Shown: positions 17,381 to 24,505 of the stretch, piece after piece
Numbering within the stretch: the stretch's first letter is position 1
Layout: every line of letters begins with the position of its first letter
Assembly (NCBI GenBank): GCA_048976805.1
Contig: JBHGUR010000051.1
Location: 1-54,571, forward strand
Source: Ectobacillus sp048976805
Lineage (GTDB): Bacteria > Bacillota > Bacilli > Bacillales > Bacillaceae_G
Direction of reading: 5' to 3'
Length of the DNA stretch: 54,571 bases
Notes under the pieces: generated by a model
What the model was told of the DNA's origin: nothing
The model's input: the letters and a program-made list of their open reading frames with translations, nothing else
Databases searched by the model: none
Made by a program: the position numbers and the translations under genes

Positions 17381-17420
17381 ACAATAAAAAAGCCGCTTGG
17401 CGCACGTTGGCGCAAGCGGC
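17381..17420 (-). terminator. intrinsic terminator of spoIIE
   Basis: Minus-strand stem GCCGCTTGCGC/GCGCCAAGCGGC (slight asymmetry) with a 6-base loop, followed by TTTTTTATTGTT. It begins 8 bases after the spoIIE stop; the distal T-tract was the insertion target of the adjacent element. Confidence 0.9.
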
Positions 17421-17427
17421 AAAATGA

Positions 17428-19902
17428 TTACGCTTGTTTGCTTAAAATCGGGATTGTTGCCCACTTCGGCATATTTTTCTCTACCTTCGCAACTACAACC
17501 GTCATGTCGTCCTCAATAAACCCGCCGCGCGAACGAATTACTTCTTCAATAAGAATATCAGCAATTTCCTGCGGGTCCTCTGTTTCAATTTCCTTAATCT
17601 TTCTCTTCATCCACGCCTCATGATTTTCGACATGCTTTGGCCCTTCAAAAATGCCATCGCTCATCATAATGAGAATATCGCCGCTCTTTAGCTGCTCGCT
17701 CACTACATCCACTTCGAAATCTTCAATAATTCCCATTGGCAGATTACTGCCTTCAACTTTAATAACGCGGTCACCGCGCTTCACAAAGCTTGGCGTAGAG
17801 CCGATTTTCAAAAACTTCGCTCTCGCATCATGCAAATCAATCATCGCCAAATCTAAAGTCGTGAAAATTTCTTCTGTTGTTCTTAGCGATAAAATGGAAT
17901 TGATAGATTTAATAGCGATTTTTTCATCAATTCCCGATTGCAAGATTTTTTGAAGGAGCTTTAATGTTTCTTTACTCTCCATATGCGCGCGTTCTCCATT
18001 GCCCATGCCGTCGCTAATGGCCAGCGCATACTTTCCGACACTTAGCTCCATCGTGGAATAAGAGTCCCCGGAGACAAATCCGCCTCCCTTAGCCGCCGTC
18101 GCAATTCCAGTATCAACCGTATATGCTTTAGCCGAACCAAAACAAACTGTCATGTAGCCATTCGGATAAGACGATTGCTCCTCTCTTTTCACAACAATCG
18201 TTTCCTGCAAAATATCCGATAGCATAGGAGCGATTAACTTCTCGCACTCGCCTCTTTGATTGCTCATTTGCGGAATCGTCATCTCTATATCAACATTGCC
18301 CTGGTCAAGGCAATAAATATCAACTTGCCCAATTTCAATACCGAAGTGGCGGAACGCTTCTAAAATTTGCTCTTCTTGTACTTGGTGATTTTCTTTCTCA
18401 CGCTGGATTTCCTTTGCGAAATCCTCCATAACCTTTGAAACGCCCATAAGCTGCTCCGCTACCAATCTTCGGTTTTCGCGCATTTGCTTTCTCATTTGTT
18501 GATTTTCATAAAAATGGGAAAGCTCTTGTTCTACTAAATCAGTTACTTTTGTACTTCTTACGCAATACTTCCCCCAATCCTTTACAAGCTTTGTATTGCG
18601 TTGAAGCGTTCCTTGTTCTGTCTCCTCCATAATTTGACGCATATATTCATATGTTTTATCAAAGTTGACCGCCCAGCATTGATCCTTTTTAAAGCAATTT
18701 TGGCACGTTTTCCCAGCAATCCCACTTAAAAACAAATCAGCCTCCGCTTCCTTATCTTCACCATCAATATATCCATAAACGGTAAAGCTATTTGCAAGAG
18801 CTTGAAATACATTTGCAAATTTATTAATTTTATTAGTCGTTACATCGCGGATACGCCGCAAATATTGCTGTTGGTCTACAGAATGCTCTACCGTACCCGG
18901 AATAAATTTAGCAAGGCGGTCAATTATGAACTTTGGTGTCAGTAAAAATAAGACGATAGCTGCGCAAGACTCCAGCAAGGTTTTTGCAATATCAGCCTGT
19001 TTGTCTACATATAATGTAATTAAGCTTGTCCCTATCAATAATCCCAAGCCGACTCCAATGCGTTTTCCTTCCTTCAATAATCCGCCTAAAAGGCCGGAAA
19101 ATGCAAGAAGACTTAATTGATATAAGCTCGCGATATTCGCTAAACTCAAAATTAAACCAGTCACTACCCCGACAGTAGAACCGATTGCTGCACCCGCCAC
19201 AAAGGCGAACATAAGCACCAAATATCTTGTAAAAATATGCTGTACTGATAATCCAGCTATAAACCAATCTGTCGTTCCAGTTAATACAGAAGCCAGCAGA
19301 ATGATGAGGCAAACTATTTCCTCCGTTTCCAATGATTGCTGCTTTCCTTTGCGCTCCGTTAATAACGGCACGCTCTGTAGAAAAATCATTGTTAAAACAA
19401 GGCTTAAGCCAGCTTCAATCGTACTCATAAATACATCGTACATAATAATGCTTTTTTGCTGAAAGTACACTACGATTAAATGAGCTGTCAAAGCGGATAA
19501 AAATACTTGAAAAGGCACAAGCCCAACCGTTTTTTTAGTGAATCTTAAAAAGAAAAGGTTATATACAAAGAACATAAACATAGAGGCAAATGTAAAAGCC
19601 GTATTTTCTAATGATACAGTAAAGGCCCCTGCCATAAGAGCCAAAAAGGCAAGCGCCATCTTGTCTCGTTTCATTACATATACAGCTGCGAAAAATGGGA
19701 GGGCAAAAGGAAGGATATTTGTTAAAATATATGCACGTCCTAGAAGAAAACCTACTAAAGCAATCACAAACCCCCAACGAAAGAAAATATGCTCCACGAG
19801 TGTCTTCACTTTGCTTGTCCAACGCGAAGCTGCAAGCTTCCCGTTATTTATTGCCAATAAGCCCGAATCCGGATTCACAGAGTTTCTTCCTGTTCTCGGC
19901 AT
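17428..19902 (-). CDS. spoIIE: stage II sporulation protein E (membrane PP2C phosphatase)
   Basis: Dephosphorylates SpoIIAA to release sigma-F in the forespore and helps place the polar septum with FtsZ. The 824-residue protein has a ten-span N-terminal membrane part (about 35-315), a central oligomerisation region with CQNCFKKDQC cysteines, and a C-terminal PP2C domain: ALAISDGMGNGERAHMES (about 600), MMSDGIFEGPK (about 745) and EDDMTVVVAK. I start at the ATG giving MPRTGRNS, with GGGTGGTG 8 bases upstream; a longer reading adds 19 hydrophobic residues. Own Spo0A-type promoter and terminator. Confidence 0.96.
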   Translation of the reverse strand: MPRTGRNSVNPDSGLLAINNGKLAASRWTSKVKTLVEHIFFRWGFVIALVGFLLGRAYILTNILPFALPFFAAVYVMKRDKMALAFLALMAGAFTVSLENTAFTFASMFMFFVYNLFFLRFTKKTVGLVPFQVFLSALTAHLIVVYFQQKSIIMYDVFMSTIEAGLSLVLTMIFLQSVPLLTERKGKQQSLETEEIVCLIILLASVLTGTTDWFIAGLSVQHIFTRYLVLMFAFVAGAAIGSTVGVVTGLILSLANIASLYQLSLLAFSGLLGGLLKEGKRIGVGLGLLIGTSLITLYVDKQADIAKTLLESCAAIVLFLLTPKFIIDRLAKFIPGTVEHSVDQQQYLRRIRDVTTNKINKFANVFQALANSFTVYGYIDGEDKEAEADLFLSGIAGKTCQNCFKKDQCWAVNFDKTYEYMRQIMEETEQGTLQRNTKLVKDWGKYCVRSTKVTDLVEQELSHFYENQQMRKQMRENRRLVAEQLMGVSKVMEDFAKEIQREKENHQVQEEQILEAFRHFGIEIGQVDIYCLDQGNVDIEMTIPQMSNQRGECEKLIAPMLSDILQETIVVKREEQSSYPNGYMTVCFGSAKAYTVDTGIATAAKGGGFVSGDSYSTMELSVGKYALAISDGMGNGERAHMESKETLKLLQKILQSGIDEKIAIKSINSILSLRTTEEIFTTLDLAMIDLHDARAKFLKIGSTPSFVKRGDRVIKVEGSNLPMGIIEDFEVDVVSEQLKSGDILIMMSDGIFEGPKHVENHEAWMKRKIKEIETEDPQEIADILIEEVIRSRGGFIEDDMTVVVAKVEKNMPKWATIPILSKQA

Positions 19903-19936
19903 ACTATTCACACCACCCGCATATTTTATTAATTGT

Positions 19937-19970
19937 ATTATAAAAAGAAATGTGAACATTTTTTGTCAAA
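19937..19970 (-). promoter_or_regulatory. spoIIE promoter: sigma-A boxes with 21-base spacer and overlapping 0A box
   Basis: Minus-strand TTGACA (19964-19969) and TATAAT (19937-19942) are both perfect but 21 bases apart, the abnormal spacing known for Spo0A-activated sigma-A promoters of this gene. A 0A box TTTGTCAAA (plus strand, 19962-19970) overlaps the -35 and a second, AGTCGAA on the minus strand, lies at 19996-20002. Activation by phosphorylated Spo0A is inferred from these signs. Confidence 0.85.
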
Positions 19971-20186
19971 ACAAGGTTTTTATTTATCAGAATTCTTCGA
20001 CTTTTTATCCAAAATCCTCCCATATGTATACATAAATATCAGCAGGTTTACATATATTCATCGGAATTTTAAGGGATTCTCTCCATTTTTGTAGAAGTCT
20101 TTTTTGAATAGATATTTTAAAAGCGGGTATCCTGTTAAGTTGCAGAAATTCAATTTAAAGCATTATTGCAAGCCATATTAACGACA

Positions 20187-20222
20187 ATAAAAAAAGCTGA
20201 ACCATTTAAGATTCAGCTTTTT
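20187..20222 (-). terminator. intrinsic terminator of the tRNA-Met/tRNA-Glu operon
   Basis: Minus-strand AAGCTGAA, 10-base loop, TTCAGCTT then T-rich tail, immediately after tRNA-Glu. Between it and the spoIIE promoter (about 20003-20186) I see nothing else. Confidence 0.9.
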
Positions 20223-20226
20223 GCGA

Positions 20227-20298
20227 TGACCCGTACGGGATTCGAACCCGTGTTACCGCCGTGAAAGGGCGGTGTCTTAACCACTTGACCAACGGGCC
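20227..20298 (-). tRNA. tRNA-Glu (anticodon TTC)
   Basis: 72 nt cloverleaf: acceptor GGCCCGT with ACGGGTC plus A73, D-arm TGGTCAAGTGGTTAAGACA, anticodon stem CCGCC/GGCGG around CTTTCAC (TTC anticodon), T-arm CGGGTTCGAATCCCG. CCA is not encoded. Second gene of a two-tRNA unit, 7 bases after tRNA-Met. Confidence 0.97.
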
Positions 20299-20305
20299 AT
20301 TTATA

Positions 20306-20379
20306 TAGCGGCGGAGGGGATCGAACCCCCGACCTCACGGGTATGAACCGTACGCTCTAGCCAGCTGAGCTACACCGCC
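20306..20379 (-). tRNA. elongator tRNA-Met (anticodon CAT)
   Basis: 74 nt cloverleaf: acceptor GGCGGTG with CGCCGCT (G1-U72) plus A73, anticodon stem ACGGT/ACCCG region with loop TTCATAC (CAT), T-arm GGGGGTTCGATCCCC. The 5' end lacks the C1-A72 mismatch and three G-C pairs of the initiator, so it is the elongator. CCA is not encoded. First gene of the tRNA unit. Confidence 0.95.
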
Positions 20380-20408
20380 ATGTTTCCGTTTCCTAACGGA
20401 CAATTACT

Positions 20409-20437
20409 ATAATACACACAAATGAATATCTCGTCAA
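20409..20437 (-). promoter_or_regulatory. sigma-A promoter of the tRNA operon
   Basis: Minus-strand TTGACG (20432-20437), exact 17-base spacer, TATTAT (20409-20414); predicted start about 20 bases before tRNA-Met. An A/T-rich block upstream (20441-20455) could serve as UP element. Confidence 0.7.
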
Positions 20438-20455
20438 TAACTTTTTTAAAAATTT

Positions 20456-20668
20456 AGCTCTATTAAAGGCCAATGTTGATTTTTACGTCAAAATCACATG
20501 ATTTATAACGCAGGTCTGCACATTACGGCTATGTAGACACTCTCTTCCTCTCTCTGGTTTTCCGTCGCATGGGGCAGGAATAGGTTTTGACCGCTTCTAT
20601 GCATAGCCGGATGCTCTCTCCCCTTCTAAAAAAGGATTTATATAGCAACACCAACGTTTAACACAGCC
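20456..20668. mobile_element. B-type MITE-like element, full copy (213 bp)
   Basis: Starts AGCTCTATTAAAGGCC and ends TTTAACACAGCC, with near-perfect 8-bp flanking repeats AAAAATTT (20448-20455) and AAAAATTC (20669-20676). The core includes GGTTTTCCGTCGCATGGGG, TTTTGACCGCTTCTATGCAT and GATGCTCTCTCCCCTTCT. No ORF. It shares its ends with A-type elements but not their GC-rich core. It lies between the tRNA promoter and yabR. Confidence 0.75.
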
Positions 20669-20692
20669 AAAAATTCAGCTGTGCTAATTACA

Positions 20693-20765
20693 TTGATATA
20701 GGCCAACCTTGGCCCATTCGTGTCAGCCTCTCGTTTGATGGGACTTTCCTTTAACATAGGCTAAA
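20693..20765. repeat. degenerate element fragment ending TTTAACATAGGC
   Basis: Contains GGCCCATTCGTGTCA, shared with 17145-17159, and a right end TTTAACATAGGC like the element termini. No matching flank found. Together with the full element it accounts for the 450-base gap between tRNA-Met and yabR. Confidence 0.45.
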
Positions 20766-20771
20766 TTTTAA

Positions 20772-20806
20772 CAACAAACAAAAGGCACTCGAAAAACCGA
20801 GTGCCC
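20772..20806 (-). terminator. intrinsic terminator after yabR
   Basis: Minus-strand GGCACTCG, GTTTTT loop, CGAGTGCC, then TTTTGTTTGTT; 24 bases past the yabR stop. Confidence 0.88.
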
Positions 20807-20829
20807 TATCCTAAAGGATAAACAGCAAG

Positions 20830-21276
20830 TTATCCGCGTCGAGCGCCACGACCCCCACGTTTTGATTCCGTATTACGCTTTAAGGAAGCTAAACGATCTT
20901 CACTTTCCTTTAAGAAACGCGTCATCTTTTGCTCAAAAGATTCTTTGCTTGTGCGATTGTCACGGCTATCGCGGTTATCGCGATTATAAGGACGATTGCG
21001 CTGCGGACGCGCAGGGCGTTGTTCACCGCTTGCTCCTTCACGTTCTTTTGCCTTCTTGATAGACAATCCGATCTTGCCATCTTTCTCAACGTTAATTACT
21101 TTTACTTCAACTTGGTCGCCTACTTTGAGGTGATCGTTGATGTCTTTTACATAATTATCAGCTACTTCGCTAATATGAACAAGACCCGTTACCCCATCTG
21201 GCAGCTCTACGAAAGCCCCAAAATTAGTAATACCTGTTACTTTACCTTGTAACTTGCTGCCTACCTCAATTGACAT
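20830..21276 (-). CDS. yabR: S1-domain RNA-binding protein YabR
   Basis: The 148-residue protein has one N-terminal S1 OB-fold (about 3-72): GSKLQGKVTGITNFGAFVEL, GVTGLVHISEVADNYV and GKIGLSIKKAKE, as in general stress protein 13 and polynucleotide phosphorylase. The remainder is a basic, low-complexity tail with repeated R-D-N/R-D-S units (about 92-107) and a GGRGARRG end, probably disordered and RNA-binding. As I recall, B. subtilis YabR is about 20 residues shorter, the difference being in the tail. It follows divIC with an 88-base gap. Cytoplasmic RNA or ribosome binding is inferred. Confidence 0.88.
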   Translation of the reverse strand: MSIEVGSKLQGKVTGITNFGAFVELPDGVTGLVHISEVADNYVKDINDHLKVGDQVEVKVINVEKDGKIGLSIKKAKEREGASGEQRPARPQRNRPYNRDNRDSRDNRTSKESFEQKMTRFLKESEDRLASLKRNTESKRGGRGARRG

Positions 21277-21364
21277 AAAAAAAATGCTCCTCCTTAATCT
21301 AAAAAAAAGTCAAATTTTACTTCATTATATATAATCCTAAAATGCAGTGTCAATAAAACACCGT

Positions 21365-21724
21365 CTACTTGGAAATAGGAAAAATTACCTCTCCTGGCTT
21401 CGAAAAAAAGTAATCTCTCCTAGCAATTTTTGCGATATATTCATCATCATGCAATTTTTCAATTTCATTTTGCAGCCTTTTTTCCTCGGCTGTTAATGCC
21501 TCTGCTTCTTTCTTTAACTTTCTGATTTCCGCCTTTTGCGCCTCGACAGCCGCGTGCTGCTTATAAAATGTGATGCTTATGCTCGCCACAACAGTAAGGG
21601 CAAATGTAAGAAATAAGACTAAACGGCGAACAAGGCGTTTTTTGCTTTTATTCTCTGTTTGTATTGTATGCTGTGAACGCAAATTCGGATTCTCTTTTAC
21701 GTAAGTCTTTCTTAGTTCCCTCAT
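21365..21724 (-). CDS. divIC: cell-division protein DivIC (FtsB-type)
   Basis: Bitopic membrane protein of the divisome that works with FtsL and DivIB at the septum. The 119 residues comprise a basic cytoplasmic N-terminus, one TM helix (RLVLFLTFALTVVASISITF, about 34-53), an extracytoplasmic leucine/lysine-rich coiled coil (about 56-92) and the conserved end YIAKIARRDYFFSKPGEVIF. Overlaps yabQ by 4 bases. Length and layout match the family. Confidence 0.93.
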   Translation of the reverse strand: MRELRKTYVKENPNLRSQHTIQTENKSKKRLVRRLVLFLTFALTVVASISITFYKQHAAVEAQKAEIRKLKKEAEALTAEEKRLQNEIEKLHDDEYIAKIARRDYFFSKPGEVIFPISK

Positions 21725-22374
21725 TTGCGAGGTCCCCCTAACCTTTGTTTAATATTTTTCCACATTTTCACCATGTTTACCTTCAACTTCTTGATTTTTC
21801 CAAGAAATCCTGCATAACGTCTGATAAAAATTTTAACACGGTTAGGGAGAAGTTTCCATATAAGAATTCCAATAAAGCGGACAGGAATGAAAACAATTTT
21901 CCAAGCAATCAGCAATATCCGAATCGCAATTCGATAAATGCCCAAGCCTATCGCCTGAAGAATACGCAATAAAAATAATATAATCGCAATAAGCAATTGT
22001 ACCAAATATATAATAGGCTTTACGATAAGGTTGTGCAGCAGTGCCATAAAAAAACGGTACGTTTGAATTGTAAAGCGAATCATCCGCTCTAATAAATTTA
22101 CATACAGCTTTTTGAGCAAGCTTTGGTAAGCTGCAAATCCGCACAACAAAGCTATAAACACATAAAATCTAAGTTCCGCTTCATTTACGAGCAATAGCAC
22201 GTAAAAAATAAAAAGAGCTTGGACAGCCCAAAATAGTAGATCATAAATAAATACAATCCACCTTTTGCGCTTAGGCCTATTTAAAAAACGCTGGTATGTG
22301 TCAAGGGCTGCGCCTACCCATGCTCCCATTCCGATCATAGAGAGCATTGTGTAAAGCTGCACAGTTAGGCTCAT
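21721..22374 (-). CDS. yabQ: sporulation membrane protein YabQ
   Basis: Integral membrane protein of the forespore outer membrane, needed in B. subtilis for cortex formation. The 217 residues show four or five hydrophobic helices in the first two thirds (starting about 3-20, 42-62, 68-84, 120-165), then a basic tail (FIRRYAGFLGKIKKLK). It overlaps yabP and divIC by 4 bases each, so the sporulation pair is translationally linked to the division gene downstream. Confidence 0.88.
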   Translation of the reverse strand: MSLTVQLYTMLSMIGMGAWVGAALDTYQRFLNRPKRKRWIVFIYDLLFWAVQALFIFYVLLLVNEAELRFYVFIALLCGFAAYQSLLKKLYVNLLERMIRFTIQTYRFFMALLHNLIVKPIIYLVQLLIAIILFLLRILQAIGLGIYRIAIRILLIAWKIVFIPVRFIGILIWKLLPNRVKIFIRRYAGFLGKIKKLKVNMVKMWKNIKQRLGGPRK

Positions 22375-22679
22375 TTAAATAGCTTGCTAAAGAATCCTTT
22401 AGCTTTCTCCGTTTGATGGTCATCAATATAAATCATCTCATGAACCTTGCCCTTGATAGATACAACGCCCTTTTCTACATCCAGATTCTTCATCTGCAAG
22501 TTTTGGCCGCGAATGCTTAAAAAGCCCATTACTGTTTCTAAAAGGAATTCTTCACTATCAAAGCTCTCTACTTGCTTTACTCCCGTAATATCGAGGATCC
22601 TCCTGCCCCTCATGATTACGTCATGCTCTGCAGAAGCGCTATTGTTATTTGAAGAAGCTACCTGGTAGCCTTTATTCAT
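22371..22679 (-). CDS. yabP: spore coat/cortex protein YabP
   Basis: 102 residues; core with MRGRRILDITGVKQVESFDS and LLETVMGFLSIRGQNL, a YabP/YqfC-family protein required with YabQ for cortex assembly (sigma-E regulon in B. subtilis). No signal or TM. I start at the ATG with GGGGG 6 bases upstream; the ATG two codons earlier lies within that site. N-terminal region is asparagine/serine-rich and variable in the family. Confidence 0.9.
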   Translation of the reverse strand: MNKGYQVASSNNNSASAEHDVIMRGRRILDITGVKQVESFDSEEFLLETVMGFLSIRGQNLQMKNLDVEKGVVSIKGKVHEMIYIDDHQTEKAKGFFSKLFK

Positions 22680-22708
22680 CCTCATCCCCCCATAGCCTGT
22701 ACTGTTAC

Positions 22709-22716
22709 CAATGTAT
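22709..22716 (-). promoter_or_regulatory. candidate sigma-E -10 element for yabP-yabQ
   Basis: CATACATT on the minus strand fits the sigma-E -10 consensus exactly, about 30 bases before the yabP start. The -35 region, which would fall inside the 3' end of yabO, is a poor match, so this rests on the -10 and on the known sigma-E control of yabP. Confidence 0.4.
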
Positions 22717-22732
22717 GAAGGGATGAATGTAT

Positions 22733-23014
22733 TTAGAACAAGCCACCCATCGGTTCCGGCTGCACTTTTTCTTCCTTAATGACAGTATACATTCCTGCCG
22801 CGTCTTCTTTTTTAGTCATTTCCTTTAGTTCATTTATTTTAACCGTAACCGTCTTTTGCCCGAAACGCACCGTTAGTTCATCCCCGACTTTTACGGTAGA
22901 GCTCGCCTTTGCGACTTGTCCATTAATCATAATGCGCCCTTGATCAGCCACTTCCTTCGCTAATGTTCTTCGTTTAATTAAACGGGAAACCTTTAAAAAT
23001 TTATCTAATCGCAT
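22733..23014 (-). CDS. rqcP: S4-domain protein RqcP (YabO)
   Basis: Small Hsp15-like RNA-binding protein that works with RqcH in ribosome-associated quality control, promoting alanine tailing of stalled peptides. The 93 residues contain an S4 fold: MRLDKFLKVSRLIKRRTLAKEV, GRIMINGQVAKASSTVKVGD. A C-terminal extension (KEEKVQPEPMGGLF) follows the domain. It starts 12 bases after yabN. Function is from the B. subtilis orthologue. Confidence 0.9.
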   Translation of the reverse strand: MRLDKFLKVSRLIKRRTLAKEVADQGRIMINGQVAKASSTVKVGDELTVRFGQKTVTVKINELKEMTKKEDAAGMYTVIKEEKVQPEPMGGLF

Positions 23015-23026
23015 ATACTTTTCCTC

Positions 23027-24490
23027 CTATTCGACCCCTTCTCGCTTTGCTTCCTCCCACAAAGCATCCAGCTCTTCCAGCGTAAGTTCATCCATTTCCT
23101 TATTCATCCTTGCAACCTTAGCTTCCATGTATAAAAAGCGCTTAAAAAACTTGCGGTTCGTAGCATGAAGCGCTTCTTCCGGATTCAGCTTGTAAAAGCG
23201 GGCGATATTCACAAATGCGAACAAAATATCGCCAAATTCCTTAAGCATCTTATCGGAATCCATCCTTTTGATCTCTGCCCGAAATTCTTCCCACTCTTCA
23301 CTTACCTTCTCTATCATCGGCTCAATATCCTGCCAATCAAACCCTACCTTGGCCGCTTTCCTTTGCAGCTCATACGCCTGCAGAAGCTGCGGCATGCTTT
23401 GCGGAATCCCAGCTAAAATAGATGTCTTTACACCCTTTTTCTCCTGTTTCTTAATTTCATTCCAATTTACAACAACTTCCTCTGCATTGTCGGCTTTTAC
23501 TTCCCCAAACACATGCGGATGGCGCCGGACCATTTTTTCCGAAAGTGTTCGGATAACATCATCAATTGAAAACCATCCTTCATCCTCCCCGATTTGGGCA
23601 TGGAGCATAACCTGCAATAAGACATCGCCCAGTTCCTCCACTATATGCTCGTCATCTTCCTCATCAATTGCATCAAGCAGTTCATATGCTTCTTCAATCA
23701 AATACTTTTTAAGCGACTGATGGGTTTGTTCTTTATCCCAAGGACAGCCGTTCGGGCCGCGCAGTTCGGCAATAATGCGGCGCAATTCATGAAATTCCTG
23801 GTACAGTAACGCTTCTTCCTTTACCGGAGGCACATATACACTCGTTAAATTGTTCAACTCCGTTTCGTGGTCCAGCAAATATAACGGAACCTTTTTAATC
23901 GTTTCAAATGATGTCCCGGCGGCTGTTACAATATATACCTCATAATCATCCGGCAAGCTCTCCATTAATGTCAGCTTTACTTCAGATGCAATAAACGCAT
24001 CATACACTTGGCAGAAAATAATATGATGGCGAAGCTCCAATTCCCCGCGGCTAAAGGAAGTTGCGTCCACAAGCTGAAAGCCCTCGATTGGATCTATCTT
24101 CAATGCTGCAAAGAATGGGTCTAAGAAGCTTTGGCCTCCTTCAATTTCTATTTCTATGCCGTTTTCTTGCCCCGCTTCCAATAAAAGCTGTACCGTACGC
24201 TCGGCTACTAACGGATGTCCCGGTACTGCATATAAAATATCTTCTTCTTTAGCTTTTTCTATCAGCTTTGAGGCAATGGATTGATATACATCCTCAAATC
24301 GGTCATGCGCCTCATATACATCATCAAATGATGTGTACGTAATCCCTTCCGCTTCCAGCTCCTTTATAACTGGATGCTCCTTCGTGCGTACATATATGTG
24401 CGAAGCAGCCTTTAGCCTTCGGTAAACGCCCATAGTAAGCTGCTCTAGCTCACCGGCTCCAAGGCCGATAATCTTTAGTTTCTTCGCCAT
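23027..24490 (-). CDS. yabN: fusion of tetrapyrrole-methylase-like domain and MazG nucleotide pyrophosphohydrolase (YabN)
   Basis: Two domains in 487 residues. N-terminal (about 1-220) SAM-dependent methyltransferase-like fold with IIGLGAGELEQLT and VPGHPLVAERTV. C-terminal tandem MazG (about 235-480): GPNGCPWDKEQTHQSLKKY, EEDDEHIVEELGDVLLQVM and KEFGDILFAFVNIARF with the metal-binding EExxE/EExD sets. It probably cleaves non-canonical NTPs; the methylase half has no known substrate. I use the ATG giving MAKKLK, with GGAG 9 bases upstream, rather than the one 6 bases earlier. Confidence 0.92.
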   Translation of the reverse strand: MAKKLKIIGLGAGELEQLTMGVYRRLKAASHIYVRTKEHPVIKELEAEGITYTSFDDVYEAHDRFEDVYQSIASKLIEKAKEEDILYAVPGHPLVAERTVQLLLEAGQENGIEIEIEGGQSFLDPFFAALKIDPIEGFQLVDATSFSRGELELRHHIIFCQVYDAFIASEVKLTLMESLPDDYEVYIVTAAGTSFETIKKVPLYLLDHETELNNLTSVYVPPVKEEALLYQEFHELRRIIAELRGPNGCPWDKEQTHQSLKKYLIEEAYELLDAIDEEDDEHIVEELGDVLLQVMLHAQIGEDEGWFSIDDVIRTLSEKMVRRHPHVFGEVKADNAEEVVVNWNEIKKQEKKGVKTSILAGIPQSMPQLLQAYELQRKAAKVGFDWQDIEPMIEKVSEEWEEFRAEIKRMDSDKMLKEFGDILFAFVNIARFYKLNPEEALHATNRKFFKRFLYMEAKVARMNKEMDELTLEELDALWEEAKREGVE

Positions 24491-24505
24491 TATCATTCAC
24501 TCCTC

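Noticed and set aside
24061..24252. Additional MazG or methylase gene split from yabN
   Set aside because: Both domains are in one uninterrupted frame as in the known YabN fusion; no frameshift.
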